A stretch of DNA of 64,000 nt, from the NCBI GenBank assembly GCA_030686995.1, contig CM060691.1, positions 91,329,743 to 91,393,742 on the forward strand, in the 5' to 3' direction. Every line of letters starts with the position of its first letter. The stretch's first letter is position 1. The position numbers and the translations under genes were made by a program. The stretch comes from Artemisia argyi. Lineage: Eukaryota > Streptophyta > Magnoliopsida > Asterales > Asteraceae. Positions 37,789 to 49,430 of this stretch are shown here, in pieces. The notes under the pieces are model-generated. The model was not told the DNA's origin, made no database searches, and saw only the letters and a list, made by a program, of their open reading frames with translations.

Positions 37789-40700
37789 TGTAAAACCTCG
37801 AATTTTGAATTTCTAATTTTACGCCTAATTTGAATTTTCCCTAAAGTTTTGTAATAATATATTTTGAACCCTAAAGTATATGCTAAGAAACTCGACTGCG
37901 TTAATTTTCCCCGCATCAGAAAAATGTTTGATACTCTCGTGATTTATTAGAGAATTAATCATGACTGAGAAAAATGTGACCAAACAAACCTCGGCGGTGA
38001 GAAACAGGAATTTTCGTTTTTAAGCATTTTTACTTAGCAGTAACCTTAGCCTATACCTGCACCGCATTTCTATGACGATTTGAGTTTTCACATTTTTGGA
38101 ATAAGTCAACATATTTTTCCCTCCTCCATTGACCAAAAATCATTCCTTGATTTTATAAATCATTCCTTGATTTTTAGGCTTACGGTTTTATGTTTAAAAG
38201 ACATTAAATACCAACCGACACAAGACTGAGCCCAGTCTAGACATTGTAAGTCAATTTAAATCATTATTATCATATTAGAAAAGTAACATTTTACTTTTCT
38301 CAATTTTACACAATATTCGTACATTTTACGTATTACGCGTTTTAGACCCGTGTTTTCAGTTTTGGCAGGGTTTAAGCAACCCGATGGAACTTACCACTCA
38401 TTTTATATTTTATTATGGAGTATTGATAAGTTTAATCATTCTTTAAAGTTTCGTATTTTTACGATACCCGGTTTTACGTTTCGTGGCCTAACAACTTGCG
38501 GTTTGCGATTAACGGGACCAAAACTCACTCCGTAAAAGCATGATAATGCAAGAAACTTATCTAGTCTTCCAAGATAATCATATGGTCTAAATTTTAAGAG
38601 GAGTCACCAAGACACTTGGTGTCTTGGTGATAAATCAAGTATAGGATTCATACATGTGTTCAAACTTCTTTAGGAAGCCTTGCAAAATATCTAGGAACTA
38701 ACCTCCTCATTATCCTTTATAAACAAACTCATATTTCTCTTCCTCTCATCACCAAAAATCAGTCACTACATATTCCCAAAGTAATCCATTCTTTGATTTT
38801 CAAGATCAAGTGCTATATCAATTCAAGAACTCTTGTTAAGTTTTGATCGATCCAAACCTAGTTTCAAGCTACAAGAAACTACTTCAAAACCTTAGAAACT
38901 CTTGGTGATTCTCTTGAGTTTAGATCCACTCAAGTCACCTAAACTCTCATCACAAATCCTTCAAGAATACAAGAGTAGAAGGATTGCTAAAGTGAAGAGA
39001 AGCTTGTCAATCAAAGTCTTATCCTTACTAGTTACTTCCTTTCTTTTAGAAAGCCTAAAGTTGTAAGGAAACCCTAACATACTTTCTTGCTAAATATCAT
39101 TTTCATGCTATTTATATTTCATTCTTACTATATATGGTCTTGTTATTATGTTCATGATGTATAAAATTTGGTAAAACAAGTTATGGTATATATATGGTAA
39201 CTTATATTAAGTTAACAAGTAAACTAGTGACTTATATTGAGAACCATGACCAAAATTGAATAACCATGATATGAAACACTTACTTATTGTTATATAGGAC
39301 TTAGAAAGGAAAACATAGCAATTTGAACCACCTAAAACGAGTATACGAGTCAAAAGTTATGACCATTTGAAGTTACCAAAACTTTACGGCAAAACTGCCT
39401 AAAAACCTTTTGTGACAGAACATTAAACACGCAAAAAGAGGCCCTTCTGGTCCGTTTCATGAAAAAGTTAAAACACAAAAGTTGTCCAGAATCACGTTTT
39501 CTTCAAAAACCCTAGAGCACGTACCCAGAAAACCAATAACGAATGAGATTTTCTTTAGTTTCTTAACAACTATTTGATATACCAAAGTTACTATATAATA
39601 GTTATGGTTTAATAAGACCAAGAGGTCTAATGACCTAAATTCAAGACCACAACCATGGCTAAAGCCAAGGTTGAGTCTCAAGACCATGGAACAATGACCA
39701 AAGGTCACGGCAAGGCCATGACTAAATGACCATATAAACTTACTTAGGCGAAAACATGAGCTAAAGAGTTAGCGATAACTTAAACATGCAATTTGGAACT
39801 ACTCCATCTAAAGAACCATGAGATCTAACAAGTAATTGTCATAGATGATTAAGAAACTCATTCTAATAACAATCTTCATGTAAAAGTAAACTTTCCTAAC
39901 TTTATTCAAGTATTGGACATGTAACTTTTCGGATAAAAACTTATATATATTTTATCAAATACTACAATAGTAGGGAGCCTCATGTGAGGAGTTCATTAAG
40001 TAAGCCATCGAGATGAGTTGTGGATTTACGAATTAAAGTGTCCTGGCTCCTCGAACGTTTACTACATGACTTCTGAATTATGTCGGCCCGAACGGTAGTA
40101 AACGATATATAAACTATACATGTTTCATGAACCATTTCTTTTCAAAGACTTACACTATACTTTGTACCACATCATGGACTAAATGCAAGACATCTATAGG
40201 AAATTCTTTATATTCATTACTCCAATCCTAAGTCGCAACATCCTATTATAGGTTGCTCGTAGAAACCTTCGCTATTCGACCATCATATTCACTACTTGCT
40301 ACATAACTTAAGGTGAGTCATACCCCCTACTCTTTTAATTGTTTTAACAACTCTTTGGGGGAGAATACATGCTCGTTTTTACATAAGTGCAATACTTGTT
40401 TTACTTGAACATGCTACTTGTTGACTTAAACACCAATTGCCTTACTTAATGTTTGTGGTTTACTCAAACGCTTTATGTGTTTACATGTTACATACTTCAT
40501 TATCATCATTATTTATATGGCATCATTGTAAACATTGTTTATATAACGGTATTGTTACATTTATCTTTGAATCTAGATACAAGTATTACTTTTGTTCACA
40601 TAAACCAGATCATATTTGGCAGTGGGTTGTAAACACACAGGTTGCAAGTCTTGTATGGGCGGGGCTTGGAACTGAGTGGATTTACGATGCCTTTGCTGGG

Positions 40701-41059
40701 AAATCATCATTCAAATGTTTTACATTACATTTTTGTCACTAAACTCTATGAACTCACCAACCTCGTGTTGACACTTTAGCATGTATTTTCAGGTTCATAA
40801 TGAACAAGGATGGCACGGAAGGGGCACAGATATTCAAGAGGGCTATAAATTTTATTATCATTCAAAAACTCATTTAATGTAATTTGTAAACATGGAACCA
40901 TCTGGGACCTCATTTTGTGATCTCTGATATTTATATAATTTGAATGATAAATCTTTTAAAACGACTCAATTAGAGTTTGTTTTCTATTATTGTGACTGTT
41001 GTGCCGTTGAGTAATACCCAGTTTGAATTCCGATGCATCCATGAATTGGGGGTGTTACA
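37789..41059 (+). repeat. Left LTR of family C unit (chimeric start)
   Basis: The first about 95 bp (TGTAAAACCTCGAATTTTG...) differ from the other copies. From GAAACTCGACTGCG (37890) it follows the right LTR (43080) closely to the end GGGGGTGTTACA. TATA TTTATAAAC lies near 38717. A perfect 11-bp-arm palindrome lies at 38605-38629. Confidence 0.88.
38605..38629. promoter_or_regulatory. Perfect hairpin palindrome in family C U3
   Basis: CACCAAGACAC and GTGTCTTGGTG around a TTG loop, about 90 bp upstream of the TATA box. Retained in the right LTR (about 43801-43825), lost in the solo LTR. Confidence 0.85.
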
Positions 41060-41062
41060 TAT

Positions 41063-41075
41063 TGGTATCAGAGCC
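41063..41075 (+). promoter_or_regulatory. Primer binding site of family C unit
   Basis: TGGTATCAGAGCC, three bases after the LTR end; the initiator tRNA-Met type. Confidence 0.9.
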
Positions 41076-41438
41076 ATGGTTATAGAGAAATGGGTCTAAT
41101 TGAGACCTAAACTATAACTACAATTACAAGCAAAAACATTTTTATAGCCTTCCGCTCTCCGTGTCTTCCATCCTCCAGACGATTATAGACTTATTAAACA
41201 TTTTATATTACACAAACATAATTGCATATGGATATATGTACCCTTAGCATAATTGAGTATTTCCCCGTAAGCATTTTACACTACACGAACATATATAAGT
41301 ATATTGATATATACACACTAGGCATTTTACACTACACTAACATATATAAGTATATTGATATATACACTCTTGTCACATTTTGAGCACTCCCCATAAACGT
41401 TAGAATTGTTTTAACATTGTAATTCTTCTCACAAAATC

Positions 41439-41789
41439 ATGTATGCACCCACTTCTCCCGATTATGTTCCCACTCTACCTAATAACTTCCAAGTCTTACC
41501 ACCCTCACCCGAGTTCGAATTTAACTTTGTAAATGCCTTCGCTTCTGAAGATGAAGAAGAACCTTTCGAAGATTTAACCGACGAAGAAGAGGAGGAACCA
41601 ATGCCAACTAATTTTGCGTCGAATACTTCTAATTATTTTGAACAAAATTGGGTTGAGGCAGACTCCGAGGAGGATGATGAATACAAATATGTACTAGCAC
41701 CATTATCACCACCACTATCACTTCACTTTTATACCCTACATGTGATGAGTTGGATCACTCATTATGGATCGTATCACGACCACCATTGA
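41439..41789 (+). CDS. Acidic ORF of family C unit, unknown function
   Basis: 116 codons with an ATG start, in the gag position of an otherwise non-coding interior. The product is Pro-rich at first (YAPTSPDYVPTLPNN), then strongly acidic (runs of Glu/Asp at about residues 37-55 and 75-83), and ends in a His/Tyr-rich tail. No zinc knuckle, signal peptide or membrane segment. I recognise no family. The sequence after it (41790-42120) is transcript-like, with AATAAA at about 42108. It may be a remnant of a longer gag-like gene or a chance frame. Confidence 0.4.
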   Translation: MYAPTSPDYVPTLPNNFQVLPPSPEFEFNFVNAFASEDEEEPFEDLTDEEEEEPMPTNFASNTSNYFEQNWVEADSEEDDEYKYVLAPLSPPLSLHFYTLHVMSWITHYGSYHDHH

Positions 41790-42564
41790 TCCAACAAGAA
41801 AGTCAGCATCGACACTGTAGCCTCTCAAACTTCATCGACTCGTACCTCTATGACACACTAAACCAAGAAGTTGCCGATCAATCAGAGCTGCTCGGACCTT
41901 CTAACCTGCAATAGACTAGTGTGATGATACTAGTTGTCTTTTGTACTACTAAACTGAATAGACTCAGTTAGTAAACTCTGTAGAATCCATGTAATAGCTA
42001 GCAGTAGTTGTAAAACGTTGTAATTACTAAACTGAAAGTATCAGTTAGTAGATTTTGAAGAAACTTGTAATAAGTTTCAATCTTGTAATCAATCAACGTT
42101 TTATGAATAAAACTCTTGCTTTATGCTATCATGTGTTATGATTCAAACCTCCAAAGTAATTATTCTATCATTTCCCCCTAAAAAATCATGCTTATTTCAC
42201 AACTCTCTACTCACCAACTATTTTGAACACTACGTCAATTTCCCCCGATTATCTTACTCTCCATCTCCGAAGATGAGTATGAATATTCATTTCGTACTTT
42301 TGGAACACCAATATCATCTCATAATACACTACCTTGTAACTCACCGGCTAAGTATGAATGTTGTGTTGGGAATTCTTAAGTAGGATGATTTGTAATTATT
42401 TGAATGGATTGGGATGCCTTTTCATTTAAATAAAGAAATTGTAAATCACCAAACCATTAGTTTATATTCCTCTATTCACATTATTTGAGATGCCTCTCTA
42501 TGTAAATAAAGAATTATAAACAAGTGGGCTTATTTGTATTCGAAATAACATAAGTATGAAGTCA
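41790..42564 (+). other. Non-coding interior of family C unit
   Basis: Contains repeated CAGTTAGTA-type stretches (41950-42060) and a polyadenylation-like AATAAA (about 42108). No coding frame that I can support. Confidence 0.5.
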
Positions 42565-42716
42565 ACCTACACTACATTGCTCGGGTATGGCATGATACCT
42601 ACACTACATTGCTCGGGTATGGCATGATACCTACACTACATTGCTTGGGTATGGCATGATGCCTACACTACATTGCTCAGGTATGGCTACACTACATTGC
42701 TCGGGTATGGCATGAT
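42565..42716. repeat. 32-bp minisatellite
   Basis: Five units starting ACCTACACTACATTGCTCGG. The first two are identical, the third differs at one base, the fourth is truncated after GGTATGG, and the fifth lacks its first two bases. It is followed by two CCTACATTAYATTCGCCACA units. Confidence 0.95.
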
Positions 42717-42846
42717 ACCTACATTATATTCGCCACAAGAAACCTACATTACATTCGCCACAAGAAATCCTATCTTTTCACCGACATCACTTCAACCCAT
42801 GACATAAACTGAACTTTGGGACGAAGTTCCCGTAAGGGGTAGAGAC

Positions 42847-45800
42847 TGTAACAATTCGCAATTTCAGGTTAATTACTATTCCCGAAAATTTCACTATTCA
42901 TTTTTACTATTCACTTTTACTATTCATTTTCCGAAATTTGATTTTTATTTCATATTCTCGTGTGATAAATCATTTCCATGGCAAAATAAAAGTTTGACAC
43001 TCATCAGATCATTTTCGCGAAAGTTATTAAGGAACTACACGTTTTAGGGTAAAACGTCATTCAAAAATCCTACGCACAACGAAACTCGACCGCGTTAATT
43101 TTCTCCGCATCAAAAAAATGTTTGATACTCTCATGATTTATTAGAGAATTAATCATGACTGAGAAAAATGTGACCAAATAAACCTCCGGCGTGAGAAACA
43201 GGAATTTTCGTTTTTAAGCATTTTTACTTAGCCGTAACCTTAGCCTATACCTGCACCGCGTTTCTAAGACGATTTGAGTTTTCACATTTTTGGAATAAGT
43301 CAACATATTTTTCCCTCCTCCATTGAACAAAAATCATTCCTTGATTTTATAAATCATTCCTTGATTTTTAGGCTTACGGTTTTATGTTTAAAAGACATTA
43401 AATTCCAACCGACACTAGACTGAGCCCAGTCTAGACATTGTAAGTAATTTTAAATCATTATTATCATATTAGAAAAGTAACATTTTACTTTTCTCAATTT
43501 TACACAATATTCGTACGTTTTACGTATTACGCGTTTTAGACCCGTATTTTCAGTTTTGGCAGGGTTTAAGCAACCCGATGGAACTTACCACTCATTTTAT
43601 ATTTTATTATGGAGTATATTGACAAGTTTAATCATTCTTTAAAGTTTCGTATTTTTACGATACCCGGTTTTACGTTTCGTGGCCTAACAACTTACGGTTT
43701 GCGATTAACGGGACCAAAACTCACTCCGTAAAATCATGATAATTCAAGAAACTTATCTAGTCATCCAATATAATCATATGGTCGAAATTTTAAGAGGAGT
43801 CACCAAGACACTTGGTGTCTTGGTGATAAATCAAGTATAGGATTCATACATGTGTTCAAACTTCTTTAGGAAGCCTTGCAAAATATCTAGGAACTAACCT
43901 CCTCATTATCCTTTATAAACAAACTCATATTTCTCTTCCTCTCATCACCAAAAATCAGTCACTACATATTCCAAAAGTAATCAATTCTTTGATTTTCAAG
44001 ATCAAGTGCTATATCAATTCAAGAACTCTTGTTAACTTTTGATCGATCCAAACCTAGTTTCAAGCTACAAGAAACTACTTCAAAACCTTAGAAACTCTTG
44101 GTGATTCTCTTGAGTTTAGATCCACTCAAGTCACATAAAATTTCATCACAAATCCTTCAAGAATACAAGAGTAGAAGGATTGCTAAAGTGAAGAGAAGCT
44201 TGTCAATCAAAGTCCTATCCTTACTAGTTACTTCCTTTCTTTTAGAAAGCCTAAAGTTGTAAGGAAACCCTAACATACTTTCTTGCTAAATATCATTTTC
44301 ATGCTATTTATATTTCATTCTTACTATATATGGTCTTGTTATTATGTTCATGATGTATAAAATTTGGTAAAACAAGTTATGGTATATATATGGTAACTTA
44401 TATTAAGTTAACAAGTAAACTAGTGACTTATATTGAGAACCACGACCAAAATAGAATAACCATGATATGAAACACTTACTTACTGTTATATAGGACTTAG
44501 AAAGGAAAACATAGCAATTTGAACCACCTAAAACGAGTATACGAGTCAAAAGTTATGACCATTTGAAGTTACCAAAACTTTACGGCAAAACTGCCTAAAA
44601 ACCTTCTGTGACAGAACATTAAACACGCAAAAAGAGGCCCTTCTGGTCCGTTTAATGAAAAAATTAAAGCACGAAAGTTTTCCGGAATCACGTTTTCTTC
44701 AAAAACTCAGGTGCACGTACCCAGAAAACCAATAACGAATGAGATTTTCTTCAGTTTCTTAACAGCTATTTGATATACCAAAGTTACTATATAATAGTTA
44801 TGGTTTAATAAGCCCAAGAGGTCTAATGACCTAAATTCAAGACCACAACCATGGCTAAAGCCAAGGTTGAGTCTCAAGACCATGGACCAATGACCAAAGG
44901 TCACGGCAAGGCCATGACTAAATGACCATATAAACTTACTTAGGCGAAAACATGAGCTAAAGAGTTAGCGATAACTTAAACATGCAATTTGGAACTACTC
45001 CATCTAAAGAACCATGAGATCTAACAAGTAATTGTCATACAAGATTAAGAAACTCATTTTAATAACAATCTACATGTAAAAGTAATTTTTCCTAAGTTTA
45101 TTCAAGTATTGGACATGTAACTTTTCGGATAAAAACTTATATATATTTTATCAAATAATACAATAGTGGGGAGCCTCATGTGAGGAGTTCATTAAGTAAG
45201 CCGTCGAGATGAGTTGTTGATTTACGAATTAAAGTGTCCTGGCTCCTCGAACATTTACTACATGACTTTTGAATTATGTCGGCCCGAACGGTAGTAAACG
45301 ATATATAAACTATACATGTTTCATGAACCATTTCTTTTCAAAGACTTACACTATACTTTGTACCACATCATGGACTAAATGCAAGACATATATAGGCAAT
45401 TCTTCATATTCATTACTCCCATCCTAAGTCGCAACATCCTATTATAGGTTGCTCGTAGAAACCTTCGCTATTCGACCATCATATTCACTACTTGCTACAT
45501 AACTTAAGGTGAGTCATAGCCCCTGCTCTTTTAATTGTTTTGTCAATTCTTTTGGGGAGAATACATGCTCGTTTTTACATAAATGCAATACGTGTTTTAC
45601 TTGAACATGCTACTTGTTAACTTAAACACCAATTGCCTTACTCAATGTTTGTGGTTTACTCAAACGCTTTATGTGTTTACATGTTACATACTTCATTATC
45701 ATCATTATTTATATGGCATCATTGTAAACATTGTTTATATAATGATATTGTTACATTTATCTTTGAATCTAGATACAAGTATTACTTTTGTTCACATAAA

Positions 45801-46255
45801 CCAGATCATATTTGGCAGTGGGTTGTAAATACACAGGTTGCAAGTCTTGTATGGGCGGGGCTTGGAACTGAGTGGATTTACGATGCCTTTGCTGGGAAAT
45901 CATCATTCAAATGTTTTACATTACATTTTTGTCACTAAACTCTATGAACTCACCAACCTCGTGTTGACACTTTAGCATGTATTTTCAGGTTCATAATGAA
46001 CAAGGATGGCACGGAAGGGGCACGGATATTCAAGAGGGCTATAAATTTTATTATCATTCAAAAACTCATTTACTGTAATTTGTAAACATGGAACCATCTG
46101 GGACCTCATTTTGTAATCTCTGATATTTATATAATTTTAATGATAAATCTTTTAAAACGACTCAATTAGAGTTCATTTTCTATTATTGTGACTGTTATGC
46201 CGTCGAGTAACACTCAGTTTGAATTCCGCTGCATCCATGAATTTGGGTTGTTACA
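42847..46255 (+). repeat. Right LTR of family C unit
   Basis: Starts TGTAACAATTCGCAATTTC as in the solo LTR and ends GGGTTGTTACA. Closely matches the left LTR from 43080 on. Preceded by a purine-rich GTAAGGGGTAGAGAC. Confidence 0.92.
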
Positions 46256-47178
46256 CATGTGAGGGCTTTTATAGTGAGTTTTGAAGGGTAGAAACAAGCT
46301 AAGATCACAAGTGTTGGTGTGTGCATGTTAGGCGAATAGTAACGCCTCTCCTCTTGTCCAATCGTTAGTTTACAAGGCTTAGATTTTGTGAGATTGTTCC
46401 TTATTCATTCCTGACATTCACAAGGTGCATAGTGTCGCTTACTTGTCATTGGCGAGTAGGGGAGGCAACAAGGAATAATATGCCACGTTTAAACTTATCT
46501 TTCAAAGGGTGAGTTTTGTGTGTTGCTTGGGTAGTTTCTTAGGTGGTAAACGAGTGAGTGAGGCTTCAACTATTATCATTTCTGTATCTTGGGCACTAGG
46601 GGAAACGAGATAAGTAAAAATATGTACATGTTATGTGTAGAAATCGTAAGAAAGTAGGGTGGTTTTGGGTGTGGTCGCAACAGAAAAACAAAGAAAGAAA
46701 AGAAAAATAAAAAAGGGTGCGTTTGGGCTTGTGGTTTGCGTCGGCCCAAAAAAAAGTAAAGAAAGAAAACTGGTTCATTTGGTGTGTAAATTGTATCCGT
46801 GGCCCATTGGGTGTTGGGGGCCCACCTGGTGTGTTTCAAATATCGTGTCGAGGTTCAAAAATATTAGTGAGTGTTCTTGGGAAGTTTCGTAGGTTCGGGG
46901 AATATATAATTAGTATATGTTATTTAGACGAAATGTATAGTTATAAATATAAACGTTTTATATATATTTATAGTTCGCAATAATTATAGGTTATCTAGGT
47001 TGTGTGTAAGCATCGTTCTTGGGTAAACGGTCAATCACAGTTATCGTAGTGGTTCCAATATCAAGCCATATCATTAAAAAAAAATTTGTTACCCGTAAAA
47101 TGGTGTTAAGTTATCATAACATCGTTTTATTTCTTCGTGTGCATTTACTAATCGCAAGGGAAATTTACGAGAGGTTAT
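46256..47178 (-). mobile_element. Inverted fragment of Tekay-like LTR (family D)
   Basis: The reverse complement matches 49445-50390 over its full length with many differences (roughly four bases in five agree by eye). It includes the U3 with TATA (CACTATAAAAGCC on the minus strand near 46265-46280). It abuts the family C LTR on the left and the truncated LTR of element E on the right. No coding content. Confidence 0.75.
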
Positions 47179-47467
47179 AGTGTATCCAAGGGAATGTTCC
47201 ATCCTTGGTGTGGTTAAGAGTTAACCATGGTTTGGTGAGAATGGGGTAAGTTGAGAAATAACCATAGTTTGGTTAGATGTGAACCATGGTTGGGTTAAGA
47301 GAAGTATATTCCAAGGAATATTCTATTTCTTCGGGAGGAAGGAGAAATGGATTGTTGATATGTGTTGTAAGAGAATGAATGGTTGAGATGAAGAGTGTGT
47401 AGAGTATGAGTTGGATTGTATAAGAGTGAAGAGATGTGTGTAAGGGAATATGTATGTGTTGGATGTA

Positions 47468-47770
47468 ATGGGGAGCCTAGTGTGTGAAGATAAGGAGATG
47501 GTGTGAGTAGTGTGTGTATTTTGAAAATAAAGTTTGTTGGAGGTGTAAGAATGTATAAGAGAATATGTAAGATTTGGATGTGATGGGGAGCCTAGTGTGT
47601 GTAGAGAATGGGATGGTTGTGAGTAGTGTGTGAAAATTTGAATGTAAAGGTATTGGGAGTGTAAGGAATATGTTGTATAAGGATGGGATGTGTATAGTTG
47701 TGAGTTGTATGTGTAAAGTATGTGTAAGTATGATTGGATGGGGAGCCTTATGTGTGTGAAGAGAGGTATG
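47468..47770. repeat. Irregular tandem repeats in E LTR
   Basis: At least three copies of a unit of about 115-155 bp beginning GGATGTAATGGGGAGCCTAG. The related units near 63856 and 63970 in the 5' LTR show that it is part of the LTR. Confidence 0.75.
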
Positions 47771-48600
47771 TGAGTGAAGTGTGTGTATTTTGAATTTACA
47801 GGTGTGTGTAGAAAAGAGTGTTTGAGTGTATAGGTAAGTGTATGTATTGGTGTATGAGAAAGGTGTATAGGGAATGTATAAAGAGAGGGAGAATCTTGTG
47901 TGGGAGAATGTGTGAGTCAAAAAGTGTGAGTGTGTAAGAGTTGTAAGGGAATATGTAAGAAGACGTTGGGTTGTTTGGAGGCTTTGTTTCTTGTTATTAA
48001 GAAGGTGATAAAGAAGAGATTAAGAGATAATCTAACTGTCATTAAGAATAAAAGGTTTAGACAATTAAGATTATGAGTTGAGAAATCATAGGTTACTTAT
48101 AATTCCAAGTAACACAACATTGAGAATCCATAGTTTCATAACTCGTGACTTTCCACGACTCAACGTACTAATCTAACACTTTGGTTCAAACAAGTTAAGA
48201 GCTTTTCCTTGATGTAAAGCATAACCTAAGTGCGAAAGGACGCGTTTACGCAAAGAGACCTTTGACTTAGTTTGACCAATAAGGGAGTAAAACCGTTACG
48301 TGATTAGAGAAGACGTAAGCACGGGATATGAGCATATGGATGCTTTCACATGATGTTACGTGAAATATATAGGCTTCCTAAGTTTAGAAAAGCCTTGGCT
48401 AGAGGTGAGAGTTAGAAAACATGAGTTGGCGTTTTCCCGTAAGTGGGTGCTTTAGAAGTTGGATATCTCTAATCCCAAAACTTGTTTAGAGTGTTCTCAA
48501 TTAAGCACATAGCATATTCATACCTGTATTGAAAGATCCACATTTGTCGGGTAAGGGGAAAGCCGACTTTCAAAATTCGTCCCGATCCATACAAAAGCCT

Positions 48601-48640
48601 GGCGCGTCAGCCACGCGTCAACGCGTGGGTAACGCGTCAG
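48601..48640. promoter_or_regulatory. ACGCGT word cluster in E U3
   Basis: GGCGCGTCAGCCACGCGTC, then AACGCGTGGGTAACGCGTC: four CGCGT words in 40 bp of AT-rich LTR. A homologous cluster lies inside the gag gene (60603-60648), and a shorter one in the 5' LTR (63209-63230). Confidence 0.65.
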
Positions 48641-48748
48641 GAACATATATGGATTCGAGGAATTTTGGTTACCGTTTGTTATTTTATGTGTTTCGAAGGT
48701 TTATTTTTCATCATTAAAACATTAGGAGATCTTGATAATGTTGCCTCA

Positions 48749-49430
48749 AGAATCTCCCCCTTTTTGATGATGAAAAATAAAAACCGAAAGTAAATAAAAT
48801 TACAAAACGTAATGAAGACAAAGCACGCCTTTGGTGTAGCTTGCGACTTGACCTTGCCTTTGTATTTTGGTGAAGTCTTTGTTTCTTGTTCTTGAATAGG
48901 TATTCAGGCTCTTGCTTTCTTTCTCCCCCTTTTGTCGAATACAAAAGGTGGGACATCCAATTGAATGGGAAAGTAGCTTGTTCCATTGCACCTGAGCGTG
49001 CTCCCCCTTGAACATTGCTCCCCTAGATCGTTGCTCCCCCTTGTTTCAAGGCGGGGATCCATGGGTCAAGAGCCTCACCTTTGCGGTGGCCTAGCTACAT
49101 AAAACATACAATAACATGCAACAACCAAGAAATCCTCACCTGTGAAAGTCCTAAATGGGTTAGGTTACCATTTGGAGTCTTGCAACATGGGTTAGTCCAC
49201 AACAATATATATATGTTTGTCCAATATGACTCCAATAACCATTTGTTGAGCATGGAATTTGTAATGCAAAAAACATGAGCATACATAATCATATAAGACA
49301 TAATCAACTTCATTTCATGATAACACAAAGAGCATACAACAAGTAGTACTACAAATACAAGATAGAAACACACGATTACAACATATTATTCTAGCATAAG
49401 ATTACTCCTTCTCATGATGATTAACCATAT
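48749..49430 (-). promoter_or_regulatory. Multiple polypurine tract region of E
   Basis: Minus-strand purine tracts: ATCAAAAAGGGGGAGATTC at the LTR (48750-48770), AAAAGGGGGAGAAAG near 48925, and AAGGGGGAGCA / AGGGGAGCAA at about 49000-49050. Repeated tracts upstream of the 3' LTR are known in Sireviruses and prime plus-strand synthesis. The rest is non-coding. Confidence 0.8.

Larger units (their letters stand above)
37789..46255 (+). mobile_element. Family C non-autonomous element: LTR, 1.8-kb interior, LTR
   Basis: Two near-identical 3.3-3.4-kb LTRs (37789-41059 and 42847-46255) enclose a short interior with a tRNA-Met primer site and no gag-pol, as in large non-autonomous (LARD-type) derivatives. 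Flanks AGGGT and CATGT do not match. The left LTR is also preceded by a gypsy 3' end, so the unit probably arose by recombination between neighbouring elements rather than by a simple insertion. Confidence 0.8.
47179..48748 (-). repeat. 3' LTR of E, truncated
   Basis: Matches 63568 onward of the 5' LTR from its left edge (TGTATCCAAGGGAATG) and ends at CCTCA (48748) before the polypurine tracts. The part equivalent to 62370-63567 (TATA, R, U5) is absent on the left, where the inverted family D fragment begins. It contains AACCATGGTT palindromes, repeats of TGGGGAGCCTAGTGTGTG (47468-47770) and an ACGCGT cluster (48601-48640). Confidence 0.85.

Noticed and set aside
39457..39708. Minus-strand frame repeated at 44707-44904
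   Set aside because: Same reason: it sits inside duplicated LTR sequence and differs by a frame-ending change between copies.
40437..40742. 101-codon frame repeated at 45633-45938
   Set aside because: Lies near the end of both family C LTRs; its conservation reflects LTR identity, not coding selection.
47477..47920. 147-codon minus-strand frame rich in His and Thr
   Set aside because: Translation of G/T-rich tandem repeats of the E LTR; no independent support.
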